Assembly: GCF_004341845.1 (NCBI RefSeq)
Contig: NZ_SLVB01000002.1
Span: forward strand, 186,001-250,000
Direction: 5' to 3'
From: Novosphingobium sp. PhB165
GTDB lineage: Bacteria > Pseudomonadota > Alphaproteobacteria > Sphingomonadales > Sphingomonadaceae
Length of the DNA stretch: 64,000 nt
Below, in pieces: positions 51,464 through 59,794 of this stretch (positions within the stretch are counted from its first letter, which is position 1; the number at the start of each line of letters is the position of its first letter). The notes under the pieces are model-generated. The model was given only the letters and a program-made list of their open reading frames with translations. It had not been told where the DNA came from and searched no databases. The position numbers and the translations under genes are program-made.

Positions 51464-53683
51464 TCAAGTCGTCGCTGTGCGCGTATAATAGTATTGATAA
51501 TACGCCATTTCCTCGCCCAGTACGGCGGCGGATCGGGTGTCGACCTGGGTCAGCACGACACCGAAGATCTTGGCATCGGCGCGTTCGAGTTCGCGCAGCG
51601 CGGTCTTGAGCACGCTGCGCGGCGTGGTCCGCCAGCGCACGACCATCAGCACGGCATCGGCCATGGCCGCCACCGCGCGCGCTTCGGCGACCGGAATGGC
51701 GGGGGCGATGTCGAGCACGATGAAGTCGTAGAGATGCTTGCAGCGGTCCAGCAGGACGACCGTGGCATCGGATTGCACAACGTCGAAATTGTTGCCGGCG
51801 GCCGTGTTGAGCGGCAGGACATGCGCGCCTGAGGCCTTGTCGAGCAGAATGACGTCCTCAAGCTGGGCTTCGCCCGAAAGCACTTCGACCAGCCCCGGTT
51901 TGCCGCTGAGGCCAAGTGCGAGAGTCGTGCCCAGCCTCCGAAAATCGCAGTCTATCAGCAGCGTACGCCGGCCGGCCATCGCGGCGGACCGGGCGAGCGC
52001 GATGGCGGTGCTGGTTTTGCCCTCGTCCGGGATCGAGGATGTCAGCCCGATCGTGCGCGCCATCTGGCCCTTCTGGCCGATGCGCAGTGCCGTCCATATC
52101 GCGCGCACCGATTCCGCGAAGGGCGAATCCCGGTGGTCGATGAGGAAGTCCGGCACGCCGAGGACTTCGCCCTTGTGGAAGCCCGGTTCGTCCATCGTCG
52201 CGATGTCGGGCAGGCTGCTGATGACCTTGAGGCCGGTGAATTCCTCGGCCTCGGCGCGGGTGCGGATGCCGCGTTCCCGCCATTCCAGCGCGAGCGCCAG
52301 CAGGACGGCGGCAACCACGCCGCCGATCAGCCCGGCGAGCAGGTAGACCAGCAGGTCGGGCGAGGTGGGCAGGATCGGCACTTGCGCGCGCGAAATGATG
52401 TCGGCCTTGCTCTTCTCGGTCCCGCGGGTTGCCAGTTCCACGCGGTAGCGGTCGAGGAAAGTCTGGTAGAGCTGGCGTGAGCTTTCGGCCACGCGTTCCA
52501 GTTCGCCAAGGCGGACCGAGGCGTTGTTGCCGGCGAGCAGCCGTCCTTTGGCACCGCCGATGGCCCCCTCGATCGCGCCGACGCGGTCGCTGGCGACCCG
52601 CACGTCCTGACCGACGCCGGTGCTGGCGCGCGCCACTTCGCGGCTGAGCGAGGCCTGCGTCGAGGCGAGTTCAGCCTGCGTGCGGACCCGGTCGGGATGG
52701 TTGGGCCCGAGCGAGGCGGACTGCTGGGCCAGCTTCTGCTCCTGCTCGGCTTCCTGACGGCGAAGCTCGGCGATCACCGGGCTGGAATTGACGAGCGAGC
52801 CGTTGGTCCCGGCATTCGCGCTGGCGCGGCCTTGCGCGGCGGCCAGTTCCGCCTTGGCCGAGGCCAGTTCGGTATTCAGCGTCGCCATTTCCTGCTGGGG
52901 GATCGTGCTGTCATTGCTGACGGCCACGAGGTCTGCCTTGGCGCGATAGTCGGCCACGGCCGCTTCGGCCTTGAGCACATCGCCGCGCAGCTGGTCGAGG
53001 CGCGTGCGCAGCTGCTGGATGTCTTCGCCGCGCGCGTTCTGCGCGGCCTGGACCTGGCCGCCGACATAGGCATCGGCCACGGCATTGGCGACCAGCGCGG
53101 AAACCTGCGGATCGTTCGAGCTGAAAGCCAGGTTGATGGCGAAGGAAAGGCCCTTGCGCTCGACCACGAGGCCCGAGCTGACCAGATTGGCCGCCTGCTC
53201 GACAGTGAGAGGGGCCGTCGCCTTCGGCGCCTTGGCCTGCAGGAATGCGGCGTTCGTATTCAGCTTGGACCGTTCCACCGCCGCATGGGCAATTTCGGGT
53301 GAGAGCAGAACCTGCACTTCGGTATCGACAGCGGGCGAATCGACCACATCGGTCGGGTCGGTCTGGGCGGTGCGGACCAGTTGCTGGTCGTTCCGGTCCA
53401 GCGCCAGCACGACATTGGCCTGGTAGACTTTCGGGGCCAGCAGATAGGCGATCATGGCCGCAGCCAGAACCGCGGCGATCACCCCCAGCATGAACCATTT
53501 GTAGCGCCACGCCAGCGTGGCGATCCAGGCAAGGTCGATGAATTTGTCACTGCCTTGCCGCCCTTCGGCGGCCGGGGGCTTGCCGTCATGCGCTAGCTGG
53601 AGATCGATGGGCTGGGATCCTATGTTCAAGTCCACATGCTCCTGAAACGCAGGGTCGCAGGGGTCATCTTGAAGTAGAACCAC
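51464..53683 (-). CDS. Wzc-type polysaccharide co-polymerase/tyrosine autokinase
   Basis: A 739-residue inner-membrane protein combining the Wzz/GumC chain-length domain with a BY-kinase. Membrane segment 1 is near residues 56-80, and a long coiled-coil periplasmic part (about 190-420, many Ala/Glu/Gln heptads) follows. Segment 2 is near 445-470. The cytoplasmic kinase has Walker A SSIPDEGKTSTA (about 548-557), Walker A' LLIDCDFRR and Walker B FIVLDIAP. The C-terminus AYYQYYYTRTATT is a tyrosine cluster for autophosphorylation. The start is uncertain: GTG at 53683 overlaps the upstream glycosyltransferase gene by 20 bp, and GTG at 53635 behind AGGAG is an alternative. It controls length and export of the polysaccharide. 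Confidence 0.92.
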   Translation of the reverse strand: MVLLQDDPCDPAFQEHVDLNIGSQPIDLQLAHDGKPPAAEGRQGSDKFIDLAWIATLAWRYKWFMLGVIAAVLAAAMIAYLLAPKVYQANVVLALDRNDQQLVRTAQTDPTDVVDSPAVDTEVQVLLSPEIAHAAVERSKLNTNAAFLQAKAPKATAPLTVEQAANLVSSGLVVERKGLSFAINLAFSSNDPQVSALVANAVADAYVGGQVQAAQNARGEDIQQLRTRLDQLRGDVLKAEAAVADYRAKADLVAVSNDSTIPQQEMATLNTELASAKAELAAAQGRASANAGTNGSLVNSSPVIAELRRQEAEQEQKLAQQSASLGPNHPDRVRTQAELASTQASLSREVARASTGVGQDVRVASDRVGAIEGAIGGAKGRLLAGNNASVRLGELERVAESSRQLYQTFLDRYRVELATRGTEKSKADIISRAQVPILPTSPDLLVYLLAGLIGGVVAAVLLALALEWRERGIRTRAEAEEFTGLKVISSLPDIATMDEPGFHKGEVLGVPDFLIDHRDSPFAESVRAIWTALRIGQKGQMARTIGLTSSIPDEGKTSTAIALARSAAMAGRRTLLIDCDFRRLGTTLALGLSGKPGLVEVLSGEAQLEDVILLDKASGAHVLPLNTAAGNNFDVVQSDATVVLLDRCKHLYDFIVLDIAPAIPVAEARAVAAMADAVLMVVRWRTTPRSVLKTALRELERADAKIFGVVLTQVDTRSAAVLGEEMAYYQYYYTRTATT

Positions 53684-54710
53684 CCCCCCGTTCCATGAGA
53701 AACAGGTAGTAATTCGAAATCTCCAACACGATCCGTGCGGGCGCCCGCCGGGCGACGAAATCGCTGTCTATCGATCCGGCGACGGCCGTTGCGGCGTCGA
53801 AAGAGTGTGCAATCTGGGCTTGGGAGAGGGGAGAATCGATCGCCACGGCGCGCGGCGGGCCCAGTTCATCCAGCAGTGGCTGGAATGCAGGCAGCCGCGA
53901 TACCAGCACCGGCGTCCCCCGCTCGGCGGCAAGAATGGCAAGGCCGCTGTTCTGGCCTTTCCTGTATGGCAGCACCAGAAGCCCGGCTTCCGCCAGCCGG
54001 TCCGCCAGTTCCTGCTCGCTCAGGCGTTCCAGAACGAATTCGAGATGCCATCCGCGCTCGCGCAGGGCCTGCAATCGGTCACGGAGGACATCGGCGTCGA
54101 GCCCGTCCACCGGCAATCCGTGAACGACATAGCGGCGGCCATCGGGCTCGGCCGCTTCGAGTGCGGCCAGGAGGAGGTCCAGCCCCTTGTAGTCCTTGAG
54201 GTCGCCCAGAAATGCGATTGATCGTGGCCCGGTGGCGGGCTTGGGGGCGGGATAGGCGCCGTCATAGGTCCAGTGCGGCGCCACCAGGGGATGCTTTTGC
54301 AGGATCGCCGGGTAGGCGGCACCGGCCTCGCGCAGACTGGAATCTGAGAGCGCGTGCACGCCGTCGAGCAGGCGCATCAGCCGTTTCATCCACCAGCGTT
54401 CGAGGCGCGGGCGCAGGCCCTCGTGCGAGGCGACGTTGTGCACGGTCCAGACGATCCGCGCACCTTTCGCCTTTTGCACTGCAAGAAAGACCAGCCACGC
54501 CGTGATCGAACGCAGGCTGGCGGGCAGGCTCTGCTGAATGACTTTTTGCGGCCAGTGGAGATGGATGATGTCGCACCGCCTGAAGAGGCGGCCGCTCCAG
54601 CCCGGAACCGTTGTCGAATGGCCAAGCTGGCGCAATTCCGCGACGAGGGTGGCCGTGTAGGGATTGCTCCTGCGGTTCTCTTCGCCCGGGAAGGACCAGA
54701 TTACGGCCAT
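53664..54710 (-). CDS. Glycosyltransferase (GT-B fold, GT4-like)
   Basis: A 348-residue GT-B glycosyltransferase. The N-terminal acceptor domain has IIHLHWPQKVIQQSLPASLR and IVWTVHNVASHEG. The C-terminal donor domain has IAFLGDLKDYKGLDLLLAAL and a late GLLVLPYRKGQNSGLAILAA, the usual E/G-rich nucleotide-sugar site in a modified form. It has no signal or clear membrane anchor and would act at the cytoplasmic face. Its end overlaps the Wzc-type gene start, showing coupling. It is divergent from another glycosyltransferase gene. The sugar transferred is unknown. Confidence 0.86.
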   Translation of the reverse strand: MAVIWSFPGEENRRSNPYTATLVAELRQLGHSTTVPGWSGRLFRRCDIIHLHWPQKVIQQSLPASLRSITAWLVFLAVQKAKGARIVWTVHNVASHEGLRPRLERWWMKRLMRLLDGVHALSDSSLREAGAAYPAILQKHPLVAPHWTYDGAYPAPKPATGPRSIAFLGDLKDYKGLDLLLAALEAAEPDGRRYVVHGLPVDGLDADVLRDRLQALRERGWHLEFVLERLSEQELADRLAEAGLLVLPYRKGQNSGLAILAAERGTPVLVSRLPAFQPLLDELGPPRAVAIDSPLSQAQIAHSFDAATAVAGSIDSDFVARRAPARIVLEISNYYLFLMERGGGSTSR

Positions 54711-54753
54711 CGGCGTTTCGCCCCGTCCTGTGCCACTTGGCGCCTATACCTAA

Positions 54754-54783
54754 TTGCACTGGATAGGTGCTTGGGTTGCACTG
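54754..54783. promoter_or_regulatory. Direct repeat in divergent glycosyltransferase promoter
   Basis: TTGCACTG occurs twice (54754-54761 and 54776-54783), 22 bp apart, about two helical turns, between the two divergent glycosyltransferase genes. It may be a regulator site controlling both halves of the polysaccharide cluster. Confidence 0.4.
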
Positions 54784-54820
54784 CACAATAGCGCTGTCCA
54801 GGCCGGTGGAGTTGCCAGTG

Positions 54821-55933
54821 ATGCCGGCCCGCCGGGTCATCTTTCCCTTTACCAACGCGCAGATCGGGGGGAGCCATGTCTCCTCCTTCACGCTCGGCGC
54901 ATGCCTTCAGAGCGAGTACGGCGTCGAGGTGGTCGTCGCCGCGCCGCGCGGCAGCCTGATCGAACAGGTGGCGCGGGAGCGGGATTTCACGGTCTGGCCG
55001 CTGCCCGAGGCGCCGGCGTTTCGCCACGGCCTTGTTGCGGAGGCGCGGCTGCTGCCGGGGCACTTGCGCCTGCTGGCGGAGCAGCCGCCGGGAACCGTGG
55101 TGCACAACAACGACCTGTCGGCGCTCCAGAGCTGGGGTCCGGCGGCGCGGCTGCGCGGATTGCCGGTGGTCTATCACAATCGCGCATTCAACCGGACCGC
55201 GCTGCCCAATGTCATGGTGATGAGCCTCGCGCACCGGATCGTCTGCATTTCGGAGGCGGTCGAGCAGCGCCTGCCGCCTCGGCTGGCGCGCCGCTCGGTG
55301 CGGATCGACAATCCTTTCGAACTGGAGACCGGGCAGGACCGGGCGGCGCTGCGGCGTGCGTTCGAGGCGCGTCATCCGAAAGCCGCCGGTGGCGGACCGC
55401 TGATCGGGTTCATCGGCAATTTCGCCCATCGCAAGCGGCCGCGCTTCTTTCTCGACATGGCAAAAGTGGTGCTGGAACTGCGGCCCGACGCGACTTTCGT
55501 GGTGTTCGGGCGCGAGGTGGATGACACGCAGGAGGCGCTCGAACGCCATGCCGCCGAACTGGGCATTGCCGCGCGTGTGATCTTCGCGGGATTCCGGATG
55601 CCGGTGGAGGAGAACATTCTCGTGCTGGACCTGCTGGCGATCACCGCGATCGAGGAGCCGCTCGGTCGCACGCCGCTGGAGGCGCTCATGCTGGGCGTAC
55701 CCTATGTCGCCACCGACGATGCGGGGCTTGGCGAGACCGGGCGGCGGTTCGGCGGCGGCCTCCTTGTCCCGCGCGAGGCCGGCCCCGAGGTTTTCGCGCA
55801 GGCCGTGTTGCAAGGTCTGTCCGCGCCCGATTCCGGGCAATGGGATGAAGCGCGTCGGCAAGCCCGCGACGCCCTGAGCGCGCGGCACCATACGCAGCGC
55901 ATGCTGGCGCTTTACGACGAACTGACGGCCTAA
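54821..55933 (+). CDS. Glycosyltransferase (GT-B fold, GT4-like)
   Basis: A 370-residue GT-B glycosyltransferase. The N-terminal nucleotide-fold starts RVIFPFTNAQIGGSHVSSF, a common acceptor-loop pattern. The donor domain has LIGFIGNFAHRKRPRFFLDM and the sugar-nucleotide site EEPLGRTPLEALMLGVPYVA, a variant of the GT4 EX7E motif. I use the ATG at 54821, preceded by GGTGGAG; an upstream GTG at 54767 opens the frame but gives an unlikely extension. It is the only glycosyltransferase of the cluster on the plus strand and ends before a palindromic repeat. The sugar is unknown. Confidence 0.88.
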   Translation: MPARRVIFPFTNAQIGGSHVSSFTLGACLQSEYGVEVVVAAPRGSLIEQVARERDFTVWPLPEAPAFRHGLVAEARLLPGHLRLLAEQPPGTVVHNNDLSALQSWGPAARLRGLPVVYHNRAFNRTALPNVMVMSLAHRIVCISEAVEQRLPPRLARRSVRIDNPFELETGQDRAALRRAFEARHPKAAGGGPLIGFIGNFAHRKRPRFFLDMAKVVLELRPDATFVVFGREVDDTQEALERHAAELGIAARVIFAGFRMPVEENILVLDLLAITAIEEPLGRTPLEALMLGVPYVATDDAGLGETGRRFGGGLLVPREAGPEVFAQAVLQGLSAPDSGQWDEARRQARDALSARHHTQRMLALYDELTA

Positions 55934-55990
55934 GCTGTCGGAAAATTGGATCAGAAATGTGCGGATGGTAGGTTCCTGGTTCCAAACTTC

Positions 55991-56078
55991 GTCGCCCCCG
56001 CGAAGGCGGGGGCCCCGCTTCTTGGCGACGTTCGGCCCTGCACAGCAGAAGCGGGATCCCCGCCTTCGCGGGGATGAC
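55991..56078. repeat. Long imperfect palindrome (REP-like element)
   Basis: Two 32-nt arms (55991-56022 and 56047-56078) are inverted copies with a few mismatches around a 24-nt loop. Each arm contains the inner palindrome CCCCGCGAAGGCGGGG. Such elements are dispersed in many alphaproteobacterial genomes. It fills the gap between the converging glycosyltransferase and beta-helix-protein genes and could end both transcripts. Confidence 0.8.
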
Positions 56079-56135
56079 GGGTCTGGTTGAGCAGACTCCG
56101 TGTTCCGATCACGAAATAGATCTGCCTTGCGGGCG

Positions 56136-57170
56136 CTAATTGTTGATCCGCCGATCCACCACAACCTGCGACCCCGCATAACTGCCGCTGCCGCGCAGGA
56201 CCTGATTGGGCTTGGCGATCAGGCGGCCGATATGGAGGTCCACCCGGCCTTCTTCAGCGCGGAACAGCGGTATCGAGGGATCGCCGGATACGATCAGCGT
56301 ATCGATATTGATCGTCCGGGTTTCCGACGGCGTACCCTTGCCGAGAATGCCGGCAAAGCGATTGGTGCCAAGCTCGATCAGGCCGTGGTTCTGGCTATGC
56401 CAGATCTTGAGGCCCTGACGGCACCCGGCGAGGTAGACGTTGTCCACATGCACGTCGCCCTTGAGGTCGAGGCAGGCGTCGCTCGCGTTCATCACGCGGC
56501 CGTCGGCGATCGTGCCGGTATATCCTTTCTCGGTCGAAATGCCGTCCACGTTCCGGTAATGCGTGCCCTCGGCCATGATCAGGTTCTGGAAGTCGAAGTT
56601 CCGGATCTCGAACGTGCCGAGGTCGTTCGCGTCCTTGCCCTTGAGCGCGATGGCGGCCCATGCGTCGTCGCCATTGATGGCGGGCGAGGCAGGGTCGCCA
56701 ATCCAGACGAGGTTGCGGAACACCGCATGACCGATCCCGTTGCTGACGTTGACGAGGCCAAGGCCAAGCTTCGGGTCGTCGCGGGCGCCGGTCGCGGACA
56801 CGCGCAGGACTTGAAGGCCGGGGACATTCACGCCGCGCAGCACCGGTCCGTAGTTTTTGGCGATGACGTCCGAGATTTCAAACCCCTGGGCATTGCCGCC
56901 ATTCACCAAAATCCTGCCGTTCGAGGCGCAGACTTTCCGTAGCGGCGGGGTGCCTGGCCCGAGCCGGATGGTGGGTATCGTGGGGCAATCCGCGGATTTG
57001 ACTGCAGGCTTGAGAATCGTCGGCATCCGGAACGAGGCAAGGGACGATGCCGATTGCGTCAGGGCCAGAGGCGCCATCGCCATCGAAGCGGGCGAATCCG
57101 CAAGGTATTGAGGGCCGACGGCGGGGCCGACAAACAGGAGCGGGAGCACGAGACCGAACGTCTTGATCAT
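56136..57170 (-). CDS. Exported right-handed beta-helix-like protein
   Basis: A 344-residue exported protein (hydrophobic signal about residues 1-22) in the polysaccharide cluster. The mature part is built of short repeated strands with Asn/Gly turns (GVNVPGLQVLRVSATGARDD, FEIRNFDFQNLIMAEGTHYR, NASDACLDLKGDVHVDNVYL), the pattern of pectate-lyase-like parallel beta-helices. No lyase or hydrolase active site is recognisable by eye. Proteins of this fold in such clusters trim, epimerise or bind the polymer in the periplasm. It lies 68 bp downstream of the ligase/polymerase gene on the same strand, so it is probably co-transcribed. Confidence 0.65.
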   Translation of the reverse strand: MIKTFGLVLPLLFVGPAVGPQYLADSPASMAMAPLALTQSASSLASFRMPTILKPAVKSADCPTIPTIRLGPGTPPLRKVCASNGRILVNGGNAQGFEISDVIAKNYGPVLRGVNVPGLQVLRVSATGARDDPKLGLGLVNVSNGIGHAVFRNLVWIGDPASPAINGDDAWAAIALKGKDANDLGTFEIRNFDFQNLIMAEGTHYRNVDGISTEKGYTGTIADGRVMNASDACLDLKGDVHVDNVYLAGCRQGLKIWHSQNHGLIELGTNRFAGILGKGTPSETRTINIDTLIVSGDPSIPLFRAEEGRVDLHIGRLIAKPNQVLRGSGSYAGSQVVVDRRINN

Positions 57171-57238
57171 CTGGTTCCTCGATATCGTATCGATTGGTAC
57201 TCACGCGGGGGAAATGTCGTTGGAGGCCGGCGCGCCGC

Positions 57239-58582
57239 TCACACCGGGCGGGGACGAAGCCCATTTGCGACGGGTTGAGGCCTGGGCGGTGGATTCAGCC
57301 GCGAATAGACCGTGAAACCGCATAGCAGGCCGTAGAACAGGATCCCCTCGATCATCCAGAATGGCATCGTTGCCATGTTGAGGATGAAGAAGCTGAGGTG
57401 CGCGATGACAAGCGTCATGCGTACGGACCCTGCCGTCGACAGCGCGATCACGAACATCCACGACCAGAGCAGCAGCATGGATGCCACCCCGAGCGTGCCG
57501 AGTTCGTAAAGCGTGGAGATCAGCGTGTTGTGCGCGTAGTAGCGATAGCGGCCTTCCCACGAATTGGCGCCGAAGCCGAGCACGTGCTGGCGCTTGGTCC
57601 CGTGGCGCCAGTCATCGATGTACTCGCTCCAGAGGAAGAGCCGGCCGGACATGAGCGCGCGGTCGGTCTTGCGGAATTCGTCCGGTGCCTTGGTCAGGAC
57701 GTCGGGGTCATCGGCGACGACGGTTACGGCATCGAAGCGATCCCCCGCCAGCTTGGGAATCACGGGCACGACCGAAAGCACCAGCAGGACGCCGAGAATG
57801 CCCGCCACCGGGCGCTGGCGCGGCGGAACGGCAGACAGGATCGCCGCCATTATCAGGCCCAGCAGCAAGGGGGCGGCGGCGATGATCGCGGTGCGATAAT
57901 TGGCAGCGAGAATGCCGCCGACGCAGACGGCGGCGATGCCCAGCTTGTAGCTCGACCGCAGCGCCGGATGGAGCAGCGCGATCAGCAAGCCGGTGAGCAG
58001 GATGATGGAGAAGCTGGCCTCATGGTTGTAGCCGCCGATATAGGAGGCCGACCCATCACTTTCGGTGGCCTTGGCGATATGGAGCACGAGGCTGGCGCAT
58101 TGCAGGACAAGCGGCAGCGTGAACGTGAAGACCAGCCGGGACAGAACCTTGCCCGGTCCGTCGGCGACGAAGGCGTCATAGGCGGTCAGCGCGATCGTGG
58201 CGAAAAACGCATATTTGACGAGGCTTTCGATGCCGCCCGACACGTCCTTGTTGAGCAGCAGGCTGGCGATGACCACCAGCGTCAACGGGATGATCGGAAT
58301 GAGTATGAGCGGCACGGCCCGCGTACGGTGTAGCAGCAGGCTGCCGGTCACCACGATCAGTACCGATGCCAGCGCATTCCAGCTCAATCCGGCGGGCGAG
58401 GAGGAATAGGAGAAATGGGGCTGGGCCGACATTGCCAGCCGGATGCCGAACGTGGCCACCAGAAAGCTGGTGGAAGCACTGGCCCGCATGGCCAGGAGCA
58501 GGATCAGCACGAGGTAAACCATCAGCGCCGGAAGCACGATGTAGGCGGGGAGGGGCGGGCTTCCTGCGGTCAATGCAAGCAA
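57239..58582 (-). CDS. O-antigen ligase/Wzy-type polysaccharide polymerase
   Basis: A 447-residue polytopic inner-membrane protein with about eleven or twelve hydrophobic segments and one large periplasmic loop (about residues 275-365). The C-terminal part of that loop holds GRLFLWSEYIDD and YAHNTLISTLYELGTLGV, the conserved pattern of the WaaL/Wzy family, where the His is functionally important. I start it at the TTG at 58582 because a strong GGAGG lies 7 bp upstream and the protein then begins with its first membrane segment; longer forms up to 58645 are Arg/Pro-rich and unlikely. In this setting it most likely polymerises repeat units. Confidence 0.85.
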   Translation of the reverse strand: MLALTAGSPPLPAYIVLPALMVYLVLILLLAMRASASTSFLVATFGIRLAMSAQPHFSYSSSPAGLSWNALASVLIVVTGSLLLHRTRAVPLILIPIIPLTLVVIASLLLNKDVSGGIESLVKYAFFATIALTAYDAFVADGPGKVLSRLVFTFTLPLVLQCASLVLHIAKATESDGSASYIGGYNHEASFSIILLTGLLIALLHPALRSSYKLGIAAVCVGGILAANYRTAIIAAAPLLLGLIMAAILSAVPPRQRPVAGILGVLLVLSVVPVIPKLAGDRFDAVTVVADDPDVLTKAPDEFRKTDRALMSGRLFLWSEYIDDWRHGTKRQHVLGFGANSWEGRYRYYAHNTLISTLYELGTLGVASMLLLWSWMFVIALSTAGSVRMTLVIAHLSFFILNMATMPFWMIEGILFYGLLCGFTVYSRLNPPPRPQPVANGLRPRPV

Positions 58583-58660
58583 AGGGACACCTCCACGGGA
58601 TGGGGGACCGGGCCGGCGCCGCGCCAGAAATGCGCTCCCGCGCATTTTTCGAACGGACTT

Positions 58661-59794
58661 TTATCCGGCATTGTGCAGTTCGGGGGCAAGCTTCGCCCGC
58701 TTCACCAGTTCGCGGTAATAGGGGGTCGTGCGGATCGCCACTTCGTCCCAGTCGATCAGCGAAAGATGGAAAGGGGCGGCTTCATCGGGCACTTCGCCGC
58801 CCGCAGCCAGCCGCGCGGACAGGGCATCCACGTCGCCCACCGGGAAGTAGCAGTCTTCCGGCAGGCCGATGTCGAGATTGGGCTGGATATCGCTGAGCAG
58901 CACCGGGCACTCGCAGGCCAGTGCCTCCAGCGCGGCAATCGGCAGGCCTTCATGGAACGAGGGCAGCACGAAGAGCGAGGCATGGCGGTAGAGCACGCCC
59001 AGAACGCTGCGCGGCTGCATTCCCAGCATGCGCACCTTGTCGTCGGCGCGCGCCATGAGCTGTTCTGCATGCCGGTCGCCCTTCCGGCCTGCTCCGGCGA
59101 TGACGAGGATGCGGTTGTCGCCGCTCATCCGGAATGCGTCGATCAGGTAATCGAGCCCCTTTTCCGGAACCAGACGCGCGACGCAGAGCACAAAATTGCC
59201 CGGCGCGCAGCCAAGACTGCCCAGCACTTCCTCGGCGGGGGCGGAGGAGGGTTCGGGCGGATTGACACCGTTGGGGATGAACACGACCTTCCCGGCCGCT
59301 CCGGGATAGCGATCGCGCATGGTCGCCGCGAGCGAAGGAGAGACGCAGATGACCCGGTCCGCGAAGTGCATGCCCACCCACTCGCCAAGTCTGAGCATGG
59401 ACCGCGCGAAAAGCCCCCATTTGCCGCGATTGTAGTCCGCGCCGTGATGGGTCAGTAGCACGCTCATGCCCAGCAGGCGCGCAATGGGCGCAAGCAACGC
59501 GGGGCCAACAGCGTGGATATGGACGGCGTCCGCGCCCTCACGCCAGGCATGGATCACGCCCATCAGCGTGGAAACCAGCGCCTCGCTTGCGTTCGTACGC
59601 GGGGCGTAGAGCGCCATGAGCTTGAGCCGGCGGAAGCTGACAAGCTCCGGATCGACGTAGCGCGCGCGGCAGCATACCTCGATCTCGATATCGGGATTGA
59701 TCTGGGCGATGCGCGGAAGCAGTTCCTCGCAGTGGGTCTCGACGCCGCCGATAACGCCGGGAATACCGCGAAGGCCTGTTACGCAAACTTTCAT
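58661..59794 (-). CDS. Glycosyltransferase family 4
   Basis: A 377-residue GT4 glycosyltransferase. The N-terminus CVTGLRGIPGVIGGVETHCE is the acceptor-side Gly-rich loop of this family. VLLTHHGADYNRGKW, VFIPNGVNPPEPS and VLCVARLVPEKGLDYLIDAF follow. The donor-site EX7E-type motif is FHEGLPIAALEALACECPV. It resembles exopolysaccharide transferases of the mannosyl- or rhamnosyl-type, but specificity is not readable. The ATG overlaps the stop of the upstream glycosyltransferase gene (ATGA), so the two are translationally coupled. The polymerase gene lies 78 bp downstream. Confidence 0.92.
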   Translation of the reverse strand: MKVCVTGLRGIPGVIGGVETHCEELLPRIAQINPDIEIEVCCRARYVDPELVSFRRLKLMALYAPRTNASEALVSTLMGVIHAWREGADAVHIHAVGPALLAPIARLLGMSVLLTHHGADYNRGKWGLFARSMLRLGEWVGMHFADRVICVSPSLAATMRDRYPGAAGKVVFIPNGVNPPEPSSAPAEEVLGSLGCAPGNFVLCVARLVPEKGLDYLIDAFRMSGDNRILVIAGAGRKGDRHAEQLMARADDKVRMLGMQPRSVLGVLYRHASLFVLPSFHEGLPIAALEALACECPVLLSDIQPNLDIGLPEDCYFPVGDVDALSARLAAGGEVPDEAAPFHLSLIDWDEVAIRTTPYYRELVKRAKLAPELHNAG

